Shown: positions 26,825 through 36,611 of the stretch, piece after piece
How the letters are laid out: every line of letters starts with the position of its first letter
Numbering within the stretch: the first letter of the stretch is position 1
Origin: Clostridium gallinarum
GTDB taxonomy: Bacteria; Bacillota; Clostridia; Clostridiales; Clostridiaceae
Length of the DNA: 63,526 nucleotides
Assembly: GCF_014836325.1 (NCBI RefSeq)
Contig: NZ_JACSQZ010000016.1
Coordinates: 1 to 63,526, forward strand
Direction of reading: 5' to 3'
Program-made: the position numbers and the translations under genes
The notes under the pieces: generated by a model
What the model saw: only the letters and a program-made list of their open reading frames with translations
The model's database searches: none
What the model was told of the DNA's origin: nothing

Positions 26825-27535
26825 GTGAAATACACAAAATATCAATACAAAAAGAAAAATAAAGGAATAAAACTATTAACTTCCTTGTTAATGACAACAC
26901 TTGCAGCAATAGCAATTGGAATATTTGCAGCATGGTTTTTATTAAAGTTTATTCCAAATATCGATGCTTTAGGAAAAATAAATAACAAACCTCAATCAGA
27001 AGAAAATAACAATAGTGGAAGTACAGAAGTTGTAGATTTAGAAAATTTTGCTTTAATTCAATGTGGATATTTTTCTAAAGAAGAAAATGCAAAGCAGATA
27101 TTAAATAAAATAGATAGTGAATTTAATCCTTTTATTGCAGAAGATTCTGAAGGGAAATATAGAGTTATTGCAGGAATAACTACAGAGGAAAATAGCTATG
27201 AAATTGTTGAAAAGTTAAAGGCAAGTGGAGTAGAAACAGCCAAAATAAAAATTAATTTAAATAAAAATGATGAAGTTCAAAATCAAATAACTGCAATTAC
27301 AAATGGATATTTAGAAATATTAAATACAGTTAATGAAGAAGAAGTTAAAGAAATAAACACTTCTGACTTTAAAAGCTGGGTAAATGAATTAAAGGAAATT
27401 ACAGAAGGGGATAAATTGGAAGTATTGGGAGAATATAAAGCACATATAAGTGAATTACCAGAAGTTGTAGATAAAACAATTACGGTGTCGGAATTAGAGT
27501 ATATTTATTCCATATTAAATAAAATTCAAAGTTAA
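26825..27535 (+). CDS. SPOR-domain membrane protein
   Basis: A 236-residue protein. A basic N-terminus (YTKYQYKKKNKG) precedes one membrane span near residues 18-44. An SPOR-like segment follows (FALIQCGYFSKEENAKQILNKI, then KYRVIAGITTEENSYEIVEKL). SPOR domains bind denuded peptidoglycan at division sites. The GTG at 26825 was chosen because GAGGGGGAGG lies just upstream. The C-terminal 90 residues are helical with no known motif. It lies before the maf-radC-mre cluster, fitting an envelope role. Confidence 0.75.
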   Translation: MKYTKYQYKKKNKGIKLLTSLLMTTLAAIAIGIFAAWFLLKFIPNIDALGKINNKPQSEENNNSGSTEVVDLENFALIQCGYFSKEENAKQILNKIDSEFNPFIAEDSEGKYRVIAGITTEENSYEIVEKLKASGVETAKIKINLNKNDEVQNQITAITNGYLEILNTVNEEEVKEINTSDFKSWVNELKEITEGDKLEVLGEYKAHISELPEVVDKTITVSELEYIYSILNKIQS

Positions 27536-27744
27536 AATAACGTTATAAGGGTAAATATAACAAAAGTATTACAAATAAATAAAAATTGAATAAAGAAGGG
27601 CAAAGCTACTTGTTTCAAAGCTTATATAGTGATAAACTATATTAGATATAAGATAGGGACAATTATCTTTGTCTTTATTTTTGGTTTTAAAGATGCCAAT
27701 TTTGTCAATGCTATAAAAATATATAAAAGTAGGATGTGATAGGT

Positions 27745-28314
27745 TTGAAATATGTTTTAGCATCGTCATCAGAGAGACGTCAAGAACTATTACATAGAAT
27801 AATTAGCGACTTTAAAGTAGAAGTTAGTAACTTTGATGAAAGTACTGTATCATTTAATGGAAACATAGAAGAATATGTAATTAATTTAGCGAAAGGTAAG
27901 GCCATTGCTGTTAGGGATAGTCTTAATGAAGAAGCTATAATTATTGCAGGTGATACTGTAGTCGTATTGGAAAATGAAATTTTAGGAAAACCTAAAAATG
28001 AAGAAGATGCATATAGGATGCTGAAAGAATTAAGTGGAAAAGCTCATAGAGTTTATTCAGGTATAGTAGTGATTAATATGTATAATAATAAGATAGAAGA
28101 GGCTGCTTTACATACTGAAGTTAAAATAAGCACCTTAACAGATAAGGAAATATTAAGTTACATAAAAACTGGGGAGCCACTTGATAAGGCAGGAGCCTAT
28201 GGAATACAAGGCTATGGTGGTGTTTTCGTAGAAGAAATACATGGATGTTACTACAATGTTGTAGGATTACCATTAAATCTTCTAAATAAAATATTAAATA
28301 AGGTTAGGGATTAG
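27745..28314 (+). CDS. maf: Maf-family nucleotide pyrophosphatase
   Basis: A 189-residue house-cleaning nucleoside triphosphate pyrophosphatase. Signature parts are YVLASSSERRQELL, AIIIAGDTVVVLENEILGKPKNEEDAYRML and GKAHRVYSGIVV, and the late YNVVGLPLNLL. The TTG at 27745 is preferred because the protein then begins MKYVLASSS as in the family, and AGGATG lies eight bases upstream; a GTG at 27736 overlaps this site. It opens the maf-radC-mreBCD block, as in Bacillus and other clostridia, where it is linked to division arrest. Confidence 0.9.
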   Translation: MKYVLASSSERRQELLHRIISDFKVEVSNFDESTVSFNGNIEEYVINLAKGKAIAVRDSLNEEAIIIAGDTVVVLENEILGKPKNEEDAYRMLKELSGKAHRVYSGIVVINMYNNKIEEAALHTEVKISTLTDKEILSYIKTGEPLDKAGAYGIQGYGGVFVEEIHGCYYNVVGLPLNLLNKILNKVRD

Positions 28315-28362
28315 GATTTTGGGGTATATTTATAAATAAATTACTATTTGAGGTGTTTATTT

Positions 28363-29052
28363 ATGAATAATAGCATAAAAGTTATAGATATTCCAGAAGA
28401 AGAGAGGCCAATTGAAAAATTGCTCATGAATGGTCCTGAAACCTTAAGTAACGCAGAACTTCTTGCAATAATTTTAAGAACTGGTACTAGAGGAGAAAAT
28501 ATTATCTCATTAAGTACTAGAATTTTATCAGAATTTAATGGACTAGATGGTCTATTAGAAGCTGGTTTAAATGAAATTACCAGTATTAAAGGAATTAAAA
28601 ATATCAAAGCAAGTCAGATAATGGCTATAGGTGAGCTTGTTAGAAGAATCAATATGTTAAACTTAGTTAAAGAAAGAAAAAGTATTGTTTCTCCAAGTGA
28701 TATAGCAGAAGTTGTAATGAAAGAGATGGTATTTTTAAAACAAGAAGTACTTAAGTTAATAATGCTAGATACAAAAAATAATATAGTAGGAATAAAAGAT
28801 GTTTTTAAAGGAAGTTTAAATACATCGATAGTACATCCTAGAGAAATCTTTAAAGAAGCTTTAAAGAAAAGTAGTTCTAGTATAATTATTTGTCATAATC
28901 ATCCTTCAGGAGATCCTACGCCAAGTAAGGAAGATATAAATATAACAATTAGACTAAAAGAATGTGGTAAGATAATGGGCATTGATTTATTAGACCATTT
29001 AATAATAGGAAAAAATAAATATATTAGTTTAAAAGAAAAAGGAATAATATAA
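28363..29052 (+). CDS. radC: RadC/YsxA family JAB-domain protein
   Basis: A 229-residue protein with an N-terminal helix-hairpin-helix ([20 protein letters not shown]) and a C-terminal MPN/JAB metalloprotease-like domain. The metal motif is [14 protein letters not shown]. Despite the name, a direct DNA repair role is not established. The ATG at 28363 follows TGAGGTG; an upstream in-frame TTG (28348) overlaps that site. It lies 17 bases upstream of mreB in the conserved maf-radC-mreB order. Confidence 0.92.
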   Translation: MNNSIKVIDIPEEERPIEKLLMNGPETLSNAELLAIILRTGTRGENIISLSTRILSEFNGLDGLLEAGLNEITSIKGIKNIKASQIMAIGELVRRINMLNLVKERKSIVSPSDIAEVVMKEMVFLKQEVLKLIMLDTKNNIVGIKDVFKGSLNTSIVHPREIFKEALKKSSSSIIICHNHPSGDPTPSKEDINITIRLKECGKIMGIDLLDHLIIGKNKYISLKEKGII

Positions 29053-29069
29053 GCGAAAGGGGAATTCAT

Positions 29070-30089
29070 ATGGGATTTTTCAGCAGTAATAAAGACATGG
29101 GAATAGATTTAGGAACAGCAAATACGCTTGTTTTTGTTAAAGGTAAAGGAGTAGTATTAAGTGAACCTTCAGTAGTTGCAATAAATAGTGTAACAAGAAA
29201 GCCACTTGCAGTAGGGGCAGAAGCTAAACTTATGATAGGAAGAACTCCTGGAAATATAGTTGCTATTAGACCTTTAAAAGATGGTGTTATAGCTGATTTT
29301 GATGTAGCTCAAACAATGCTTAAAAAATTAATAGAAAAAGTAACTAGCAAGAGTGCTTTTACTAGCCCAAGAATAATAGTTTGTTATCCATCAGGAGTAA
29401 CAGAAGTTGAAAGAAGAGCTATAGAAGAAGCAGCAAAATTTGCAGGAGCTAGAGATGTTGTTTTAATGGAAGAACCAATGGCAGCAGCAATCGGAGCAGG
29501 ACTTCCAGTTGGAGAACCTACAGGTAGCATGATAGTTGATATCGGTGGAGGTACAACAGAAGTAGCTATAATTTCTTTAGGAGGAATAGTTACTAGTAAG
29601 TCATTAAGAGTAGCTGGAGATGAATTAGATCAGTCTATAATAGCTTATATTAAAAAAGAATTTAATCTAATGATTGGTGAAAGAACAGCAGAGCAAGTTA
29701 AAATGGAATTAGGTTCAGCATATAAAGTTGATGATGAAGTAAGAGAAATGGACATAAAAGGAAGAGATATGATAACAGGTCTTCCTAAGACAGTAAAGGT
29801 TACTGAAGATCAAATAAGAGAAGCTTTAAAGGAACCAGTATATGCAATAATTGAATCTATAAAGACTACTTTAGAAAAGACACCACCTGAATTAGCAGCA
29901 GATATAATGGAAAAAGGAATAATGTTAGCTGGTGGCGGAGCATTACTAAGAGGATTAGATGCACTAATTAATCATGAAACAAATATGCCTGTACATATAG
30001 CAGAATCACCATTAGATTGTGTTGTATTAGGAGCAGGTAAGGCATTAGATAACTTTGATGAGTTAAGCAGAACTCAAAGAGGTCAATAA
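29070..30089 (+). CDS. mreB: Rod shape-determining actin homologue MreB
   Basis: A 339-residue actin-like ATPase that organises lateral wall synthesis under the membrane. It begins [14 protein letters not shown] (phosphate 1), has [20 protein letters not shown] (phosphate 2) and [15 protein letters not shown] (adenosine). Length and sequence are typical. The start follows AAAGGGG. Its stop codon overlaps the mreC start by one base, showing coupling. Confidence 0.97.
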   Translation: MGFFSSNKDMGIDLGTANTLVFVKGKGVVLSEPSVVAINSVTRKPLAVGAEAKLMIGRTPGNIVAIRPLKDGVIADFDVAQTMLKKLIEKVTSKSAFTSPRIIVCYPSGVTEVERRAIEEAAKFAGARDVVLMEEPMAAAIGAGLPVGEPTGSMIVDIGGGTTEVAIISLGGIVTSKSLRVAGDELDQSIIAYIKKEFNLMIGERTAEQVKMELGSAYKVDDEVREMDIKGRDMITGLPKTVKVTEDQIREALKEPVYAIIESIKTTLEKTPPELAADIMEKGIMLAGGGALLRGLDALINHETNMPVHIAESPLDCVVLGAGKALDNFDELSRTQRGQ

Positions 30090-30940
30090 TGAAGCTTCGT
30101 AAGAATAAACTGGCAGCTACTGTAATAGTGCTGTCAGTTGCCTTTTTAGGCATAATTATTTATACGATTAATAATGAACAAAAAAGTGCAATTTCAAGTG
30201 GTGTTGGTAGTGCTATAAATCCATTACAAAAAGTAGTATATTCTATAAATAATAAAATAAAGGGGAGCTTAGATTTTTTCTTGAATTTTTCTAAAATAAA
30301 AGAAGAAAATAAGGAATTAACTAAAGAAAATATAGAATTAAAGAATAAACTTTTAGAGTATGATAAATTTAAAGAAGAAAATGAAAGATTAAGAGAAGTT
30401 TTAAATTTTAAAAACTCTAAAAACAATTATAGTTATATAGGTTGCGAGATAATTGGTTATAGTGGGGAAAGTTTTTCTGATGGATATATTATAGATAAAG
30501 GTGAAAATGATGGATTAAAAAAAGATATGATAGTTATTTCTGATAAGGGATTAGTTGGACAGGTTACCAGTACAGGGACTAATTGGGCTATAGTGGAAAG
30601 TTTATTAAATGAAAATATAGCTGTTTCTGTTATGGTTGATAGTACAAGAGAAACTACTGGAATTTTAAAAGGATATGTTACTCGTACCAATTCTGGTTTA
30701 ACAAAGCTTACTAATTTACCATTGGATTCAGAGATTAAGGAAGGGGATGTAATTCTTACATCAGGACTTGGTCAAATATATCCCAAGGAAATTAGAGTAG
30801 GTGAAGTTATTTCAGTGGAAACAGATGAAATAAAAGTTATGAAAACAGCTATAGTAAAACCTTATGTTGATTTTGATAAACTAGAAGAGTTATTCGTAGT
30901 AATACCAAATGAAACAAGAGAAATAAAATATGAAAATTAG
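30089..30940 (+). CDS. mreC: Rod shape-determining protein MreC
   Basis: A 283-residue protein with an N-terminal membrane span (about residues 8-27), a coiled coil near 66-112 (ENKELTKENIELKNKLLEYDKF) and a beta-rich extracytoplasmic domain (GLVGQVTSTGTNWAIVESLLN, TSGLGQIYPKEIRVGEV). It links MreB to wall enzymes. It overlaps mreB by one base and is followed after ten bases by mreD. Confidence 0.95.
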   Translation: MKLRKNKLAATVIVLSVAFLGIIIYTINNEQKSAISSGVGSAINPLQKVVYSINNKIKGSLDFFLNFSKIKEENKELTKENIELKNKLLEYDKFKEENERLREVLNFKNSKNNYSYIGCEIIGYSGESFSDGYIIDKGENDGLKKDMIVISDKGLVGQVTSTGTNWAIVESLLNENIAVSVMVDSTRETTGILKGYVTRTNSGLTKLTNLPLDSEIKEGDVILTSGLGQIYPKEIRVGEVISVETDEIKVMKTAIVKPYVDFDKLEELFVVIPNETREIKYEN

Positions 30941-30950
30941 AGGTTAGTGT

Positions 30951-31442
30951 ATGAAAAAGTGGGTTTTGATTTTAATTTCAGTAGTACTCTTAATTCTTGA
31001 TAATTCTCTTATGCCATTTTTAGCTATTAGAGGAGCTTTTCCAAGTTTACTTTTTACATTTGCAATAGCTTGTTCAATCGTTAGTGGAAGAAAGGAAGCA
31101 GTAACTATTGGAGTTATATCTGGATTATTGCAAGATATATATTTCTATGAAGGATTTGGAATTAACTCTTTAACTAATATGTTAATATGCTTACTTGCAG
31201 CCATTATAGGTGAAAATATATATAGAGAAAAGAAGCTTATTCCTGTAATATCTATGTTTTTTTTATATGTATTAAAAGTAATTTCAATATACTTAATATT
31301 AAAAATAGCAAATAAAACAATAAATATTCATATAGGAATATATGCTTCACTTTATAGTACTTTAATAATGTTCTTTGGGTATAATTTTGTTTTAAGGCTT
31401 TATGATAAAAAATATAAGAATAGATCATGGAGGTTTAAATGA
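30951..31442 (+). CDS. mreD: Rod shape-determining protein MreD
   Basis: A 163-residue, highly hydrophobic protein with about five membrane spans. It contains SGLLQDIYFYEGFGINSLTNML, the conserved GLLxD segment of MreD. It completes the mreBCD set and overlaps the following penicillin-binding protein gene by four bases. Confidence 0.9.
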   Translation: MKKWVLILISVVLLILDNSLMPFLAIRGAFPSLLFTFAIACSIVSGRKEAVTIGVISGLLQDIYFYEGFGINSLTNMLICLLAAIIGENIYREKKLIPVISMFFLYVLKVISIYLILKIANKTINIHIGIYASLYSTLIMFFGYNFVLRLYDKKYKNRSWRFK

Positions 31443-34411
31443 TAGTAAATAAACCGAAAAAGAAAAAGAAAATTTCTAGATATGCTGTTTTAAATATATT
31501 AATGATAGCTCTTTTTGCTACTTTTATTACAAAATTAGTATATCTTCAAATTTATAAACATGAAAATTATAAGGAAAAAGCAGATATTAGTTCTACAAGA
31601 CTTATTTCAGAAGATGCACCTAGAGGGAAAATTTATGACAGTGAAGGTAATATTTTAGCTACTAATATTCAAACATATACATTAACATATACTAAACCTA
31701 GTGATGATAGTGAAAACTTTTATGAAACTATGGAGAAAGTATTTAAGATTCTTTCGGAAAATGGAGAGACCTTTGAAGATGATTTAATGATTAAAATAGA
31801 TAGTAACGGAAAATTCTATTTTGATTTTAAAACAGATGATGCAGATACTAAAAAAATAGTAGAAATCAGATTTAAAAGAGATAGAGGACTAAATGAAGAA
31901 ATAGAAAAAGAACTTTTTGATAGTGAAAAAACTGATTTTACAGATGAAGAAACTGAACAAGTTAATCAAGAATTATTAAAAATATCTGCAGAAGAAACTT
32001 TCTATAAGCTTATAAAGTCTTATAGTCTTCAAGAACTTGTAAATCCTACTCCTGTTCAAGAAGAAGGAGAAAGCAATAAGGAATATAATGCAAGATTAGA
32101 GGCTTATAATGATAAATATGAAGAGTTATCTGGTAAAGAAATATTAGATGAAATTTTAACTAAGTATTCTCTTCAAGATGTTAGAAAATTTTTAGTTGTT
32201 AAAGATGCAATAAAGATGCAAAGTTTTAAAGGTTATAGAGCTGTAAAAATTGCATCAAATATAAAAAATGATACAGCAGGGATTGTATATCAAAAATTAA
32301 ATGATTTGCCAGGGATAGATGTAACTATAGAACCAATTAGAATCTATCCATATAATAGTTTAGCTTCAGGAGTAATAGGATATTTATCTTCTATTGATTC
32401 CTCTAAGGAAGACAATTATGAATTAAGAGGATATGATGTATCTTCTGATTTAATTGGTGTTGCAGGTATAGAATCTGCGTTTGAAGATCAGTTAAGAGGT
32501 ACTAAGGGTGGAACAACTGTTAAAGTTAACTCTAAAGGAAGAGTTACAGAAGAGTTATTTAAGTTAGATTCGTATCCAGGAAATAATGTACATTTAACTA
32601 TAAATAAAGATGTTCAATATGCTGCAGAACAAGCAATGGAAGATACTATGGAACGTATAAAAAGTATAGCTCCAAATGCTACAAGAGGTGCTGTAGTAGC
32701 TATTGAAGCTAAAACAGGTAGAATAGTAGCAATGGTTAGTTATCCAGGATATGATCCTAATGTATTCTCTGTTCCAGGATTACTTACTGATGAATTATCT
32801 CAAGAATATTTTAATCCTGATATAAGTAGTTATGCAGAGGAGTATATAAAAAGAACAGGAGCTACAGGAGGAATAGATTACTTATTTCCTGTAGATGAGG
32901 ATACAGGGGAAAGAGAAGATAAGTTTGATACTTATCCAAAAAGATTTTTTAACTATGCGACTCAGGGTTTACTTCCAGCAGGGTCTACATTTAAACCACT
33001 TACATCAATTGCAGGTTTAATGGAAGGTGTAGTTACAACATCAGAAGTTATGAATGATACTAATGGTACATGGAGCAAAGAAGATTTACCTGGACTTATA
33101 TTAAAAAACTTCGAAGGTGTACCTAATGGACTTACTGACTTAAGGAAAGCTCTACAAGTTTCCTCAAACTATTATTTCTATGAATTAGGATATAGACTTT
33201 GGAAGAGTAATGGAGAGAATATTGAAGCATTAGATACTCTTGCAGAATATGCATGGAAGTTTGGACTTGGAGTAGATCCTGACAAACAAAATTCAATTAG
33301 CTTATCTACAGGAATACAAATTGAAGAAAACTTTGGGCAAGTTTATAATTTTACATCATGGAAAAAGCAAATATTGGATACTCCAATGTATGAAATAGTA
33401 GATGCATTGAACCAAGGTATTTATTATAGTTATTCCTTTGTTCCACTTAATATAAGTGATAGTGATGATGATTCAGAGGAATTAAAAGAAGCAAAAACAG
33501 CTTTAAAAACTTATATGAAGGAAACTTTAGAAAAAGTAGGTACTGATGAAGAAGTTAGTGATACTACTAAATATGCAGAGAGTTTAGTTCCATATATAAA
33601 GAAAGTTATGGATTTATCTGATGAATTTAAAGCTTCAGTAGTTTCGATATCTCAAAAAAGAACTGTTGATATAGATGAAGAAGCGGGGATTATATCAGAT
33701 GCAATAGCATATTACATTATTAGTAATGTAACAGTTCAAATTAAAACTCCCGGACAACTTATATCAAGTGCTATTGGTCAAGGTATGAATAATTTTACAC
33801 CAGTACAAATAGCAAATTATGTGGCAACTCTTGCTAATGGAGGAGTTAGATATAAACTTACTCTTGTTGATAAAATTACATCACCAACAGGGGAAGTAAT
33901 AAAAGAATATACTCCAGAAGTAGTCGATACAATAGATATACCAGAAGAATACTTACAAGCTGTTAAGGATGGAATGTATAGAGTTAATACAAGTTCTAGT
34001 AATGGAACAGCTTATACAAGTTTTGCTAATTTCCCAATTAAAGTTGGAGGTAAAACAGGTACAGCTGACTTTAGTACTGATGAAAATTATGTAATTCAAG
34101 GAAGACTAGCATATGGTAACTATATTAGTATGGCTCCATTAGATGACCCGGAATTAGTTATATTCTCAACTATTTATGATGGTAAAAGAGGTAGTGAAGG
34201 TGCAACTATTCACAAGGCTATATATGAAGCATATTTCAAAGAAAGATTATTAGAAATAGATCCTTCTTATGCTTCTAAATCAGAATCTTTTAGAAAATAT
34301 GTTTTAGAATCACCTCTTAAAGATAATAAAGAAGGTGCTGAAACAGAAGAGACTACTGAAAGTAGTGAAAATACAGAAAACAATACGGAAAATACAAATT
34401 CTAATAACTAA
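31439..34411 (+). CDS. mrdA: Class B penicillin-binding protein 2 (MrdA type)
   Basis: A 990-residue transpeptidase that cross-links peptidoglycan during elongation. A membrane anchor lies near residues 12-35. The dimerisation domain begins SEDAPRGKIYDSEGNILA. Active-site motifs are STFK (Ser516), SSN (575-577) and KTG (872-874). The protein is much longer than the usual 600-700 residues: extra sequence lies in the N-terminal domain (about residues 90-250), and the SSN to KTG distance is about 295 residues instead of about 160. The C-terminal tail is rich in Glu, Asn and Thr. It overlaps mreD by four bases and ends with a terminator. Confidence 0.93.
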   Translation: MIVNKPKKKKKISRYAVLNILMIALFATFITKLVYLQIYKHENYKEKADISSTRLISEDAPRGKIYDSEGNILATNIQTYTLTYTKPSDDSENFYETMEKVFKILSENGETFEDDLMIKIDSNGKFYFDFKTDDADTKKIVEIRFKRDRGLNEEIEKELFDSEKTDFTDEETEQVNQELLKISAEETFYKLIKSYSLQELVNPTPVQEEGESNKEYNARLEAYNDKYEELSGKEILDEILTKYSLQDVRKFLVVKDAIKMQSFKGYRAVKIASNIKNDTAGIVYQKLNDLPGIDVTIEPIRIYPYNSLASGVIGYLSSIDSSKEDNYELRGYDVSSDLIGVAGIESAFEDQLRGTKGGTTVKVNSKGRVTEELFKLDSYPGNNVHLTINKDVQYAAEQAMEDTMERIKSIAPNATRGAVVAIEAKTGRIVAMVSYPGYDPNVFSVPGLLTDELSQEYFNPDISSYAEEYIKRTGATGGIDYLFPVDEDTGEREDKFDTYPKRFFNYATQGLLPAGSTFKPLTSIAGLMEGVVTTSEVMNDTNGTWSKEDLPGLILKNFEGVPNGLTDLRKALQVSSNYYFYELGYRLWKSNGENIEALDTLAEYAWKFGLGVDPDKQNSISLSTGIQIEENFGQVYNFTSWKKQILDTPMYEIVDALNQGIYYSYSFVPLNISDSDDDSEELKEAKTALKTYMKETLEKVGTDEEVSDTTKYAESLVPYIKKVMDLSDEFKASVVSISQKRTVDIDEEAGIISDAIAYYIISNVTVQIKTPGQLISSAIGQGMNNFTPVQIANYVATLANGGVRYKLTLVDKITSPTGEVIKEYTPEVVDTIDIPEEYLQAVKDGMYRVNTSSSNGTAYTSFANFPIKVGGKTGTADFSTDENYVIQGRLAYGNYISMAPLDDPELVIFSTIYDGKRGSEGATIHKAIYEAYFKERLLEIDPSYASKSESFRKYVLESPLKDNKEGAETEETTESSENTENNTENTNSNN

Positions 34412-34438
34412 AAAGCTGAGTTTACTCAGCTTTTTTTA
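34411..34438 (+). terminator. Terminator of the mreBCD-PBP2 operon
   Basis: AAGCTGAG pairs with CTCAGCTT across a four-base loop, then a run of seven T. Confidence 0.9.
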
Positions 34439-34439
34439 T

Positions 34440-34535
34440 AATTTTCATCATTCAGTTTTTAAGTATTAAAATATCATAACAAGATGAGTTAGAGCTTTAT
34501 ATGAAATTTAGATATGATATCTTAATACTTTTTTA
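34440..34535 (+). repeat. Dispersed element, copy D (subfamily I, decayed)
   Basis: Only the right arm of the first hairpin remains (TATAATTTTC), followed by a CATTCAGTTT linker. The second hairpin (34461-34530) keeps paired arms AAGTATTAAAATATCATA and TATGATATCTTAATACTT. Both arms differ from other subfamily I copies at matching positions. The core is worn (GATGAGTTAGAGC). Confidence 0.75.
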
Positions 34536-34682
34536 TTATTTTAATAAAAATAATGGATATTTTTATTCTTTTTTTAATTTAATACAAAATTAAGTTGTTA
34601 AATTATATAATATAATTGTATAATTGTAAGTATGTAATAATATTAATAATAAGTTATTGTGATAATTGGTGGAGGGTGGCCA

Positions 34683-35351
34683 ATGAAAGTACATAGTATA
34701 CAAATAAGGGGTACTAAAGAAGGTATTAATGCGACTATAGATATGGAGAAATTTGATAGTTTTCAAGATATGTTAGATGCATTAGTTAAAAAACTATCAG
34801 TTGGTAAGAGTTTTTATAAAGGCGCATCCCTTAAAATTGAAACAAATTTAAATTTATTAAAAGAAGAAGATGCAGAAAAATTAAAAGATGCTTTATTTGA
34901 AAATATACAAGTAAAGGATTGTATATTTGAAGAAATAAAAAAAGATGAATCTAATGAAAAAAAAGAAAATAAAGAAAACAAAGAAAATAAGATGTTCACT
35001 GGTATTTATGAAGGAAAAACAAAGTTTATTAAAAAAACTATAAGAAGTGGGCAACAAATAAAATATTATGGTAACATAGTAATAGTTGGAGATATAAATC
35101 ACGGTGCAGAAGTATATGCAGGAGGCAATATAGTTGTTTTAGGAACTATAAAAGGACAAGTTCATGCAGGAGTTAGTGGAAATAAAAAAGCTATAATTTC
35201 AGCTTTTAATCTACAACCAGAAATATTGCAAATTGCAGATATAGTCACTATTGCTCCTGAGGATGGAGTTAAACCATCTTATCCGGAATTAGCAAAAATT
35301 AAAGATAATACTATTGTTGTAGAACCATATTTACCAAAGAAATATATATAG
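34683..35351 (+). CDS. minC: Septum site-determining protein MinC
   Basis: A 222-residue FtsZ inhibitor. The N-terminal domain (VHSIQIRGTKEGINATID) is followed by a Lys/Glu/Asn-rich linker near residues 82-100. The C-terminal beta-helix has IKYYGNIVIVGDINHGAEVYAGGNIVVLGTIKGQVHAG, the MinD-binding part. The ATG at 34683 is preferred because GGAGGG lies upstream; an in-frame start at 34659 has no such site. It is the first of minCDE. Confidence 0.93.
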   Translation: MKVHSIQIRGTKEGINATIDMEKFDSFQDMLDALVKKLSVGKSFYKGASLKIETNLNLLKEEDAEKLKDALFENIQVKDCIFEEIKKDESNEKKENKENKENKMFTGIYEGKTKFIKKTIRSGQQIKYYGNIVIVGDINHGAEVYAGGNIVVLGTIKGQVHAGVSGNKKAIISAFNLQPEILQIADIVTIAPEDGVKPSYPELAKIKDNTIVVEPYLPKKYI

Positions 35352-35369
35352 TGTTGGAGGGAGAATAAA

Positions 35370-36164
35370 ATGGGAATTTCTATAGTAATTACATCAGGAA
35401 AAGGTGGGGTTGGTAAAACAACAACTACTGCTAACATAGGTACAGCATTAGCAGCATTAAATAAGAGGGTTGTAGTTGTAGATGGAGATACTGGTCTTAG
35501 AAACTTAGATGTATTAATGGGACTTGAGAATAGAATAGTTTATACAATTTCAGATGTTATTGAAAATAGATGCAGATTAAAGCAAGCTTTAATTAAGGAT
35601 AAAAGATATCAAAATCTTTGCCTTTTACCAACTGCTCAAACAAAGGATAAAGATGATATAAGACCTCAAGATATGTTAAAAATAGTAAATCAATTAAAAG
35701 AGGACTTTGATTATGTAATAATAGACTGTCCAGCTGGTATTGAACAAGGATTTGAAAACTCTGTAGTGGGAGCTGATAAGGCAGTTGTGGTTGTTAATCC
35801 AGAAATTACTTCAGTTAGAGATGCAGATAGAGTTATTGGAAAGCTAGATGCTAAGGGGTTAGACGATCATTCAGTAATCATAAATAGATTAAACTATGAA
35901 ATGACTCAAAGAGGAGACATGTTAGATGTACCTGACATAATCGAAACTTTATCAATAGAATTATTGGGGGTAGTTCCAGACGATAGAAATATTACAGTTT
36001 CAACTAATAAGGGAGAGCCTATAGTTTTAGATGAAAAATCAATGTCTGGACAAGCTTTTAGAAATATAGCTAGAAGATTAACAGGGGAAGAAGTGCCTTT
36101 ACTTGATTTAAAGACAGAGGGAGAAGGATTCTTCGCATCATTAAAAAGACTATTCAAACGTTAA
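35370..36164 (+). CDS. minD: Septum site-determining ATPase MinD
   Basis: A 264-residue ParA-type ATPase with the deviant Walker A KGGVGKTTTT near residues 11-20, a switch region YVIIDCPAGIEQGF, and a C-terminal amphipathic membrane-binding helix (FFASLKRLFKR). It recruits MinC to the membrane. It starts 18 bases after minC, following GGAGGGAG, and is followed by minE. Confidence 0.97.
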   Translation: MGISIVITSGKGGVGKTTTTANIGTALAALNKRVVVVDGDTGLRNLDVLMGLENRIVYTISDVIENRCRLKQALIKDKRYQNLCLLPTAQTKDKDDIRPQDMLKIVNQLKEDFDYVIIDCPAGIEQGFENSVVGADKAVVVVNPEITSVRDADRVIGKLDAKGLDDHSVIINRLNYEMTQRGDMLDVPDIIETLSIELLGVVPDDRNITVSTNKGEPIVLDEKSMSGQAFRNIARRLTGEEVPLLDLKTEGEGFFASLKRLFKR

Positions 36165-36178
36165 AGGGGGAGTGAGAG

Positions 36179-36442
36179 GTGGACTTTTTTAGAAAATTTT
36201 CAAATAAGCCAACACCGAAAGATGTTGCAAAAGATAGACTAAAGCTAATATTAATACATGATAGAGGGGATTTGCCTCACGAAACCCTTGAAAAGATAAG
36301 AATGGAAATATTAGAAGTATTATCAAAGTATATAGAAATTAATGCAGAAGATGTTGAAATTGCAGTAAGCAAAAGTGAAAATGTAGATGGTAATAATCCA
36401 GCTTTAGTTGCAAATATTCCGATAAAGAATATTAAAAACTAA
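36179..36442 (+). CDS. minE: Cell division topological specificity factor MinE
   Basis: An 87-residue protein with an N-terminal basic amphipathic helix (DFFRKFSNKPT), the anti-MinCD segment AKDRLKLILIHDRG and a C-terminal dimerisation domain (LEVLSKYIEINAEDVEIAVSK). The presence of MinE implies a pole-to-pole Min system instead of DivIVA-only placement. It begins at GTG 36179 after GGGGGAG. A terminator follows directly. Confidence 0.93.
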   Translation: MDFFRKFSNKPTPKDVAKDRLKLILIHDRGDLPHETLEKIRMEILEVLSKYIEINAEDVEIAVSKSENVDGNNPALVANIPIKNIKN

Positions 36443-36455
36443 ATAATTTGAATTT

Positions 36456-36480
36456 AAAACTCCTACGGGGGTTTTTTCTT
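36456..36480 (+). terminator. Terminator of minCDE
   Basis: AAAACTCC pairs with GGGGGTTTT across TAC, followed by TT and CTTTT. Confidence 0.8.
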
Positions 36481-36611
36481 TTGAGTGAAATTATATCGAA
36501 ATTAATTAATAAATTCTTAAATTTTAGCTTTTTATTAGATATGTTATAGAGAAATACTTTATTTTTGGATATAATAAATCTAGGTTGAAAGATGGAGGTG
36601 AAATACAAAAG

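Noticed and set aside
27569..27769. Minus-strand frame of 66 codons between the SPOR gene and maf
   Set aside because: It overlaps the maf start region, is hydrophobic and low complexity, and has no start signal. The gap also holds one weak hairpin (GACAA/TTGTC with T-rich tail) that I could not call a terminator with confidence.
34814..35102. Minus-strand frames rich in Phe and Ser opposite minC
   Set aside because: They are antisense of the Lys/Glu-rich MinC linker and have no start signals.
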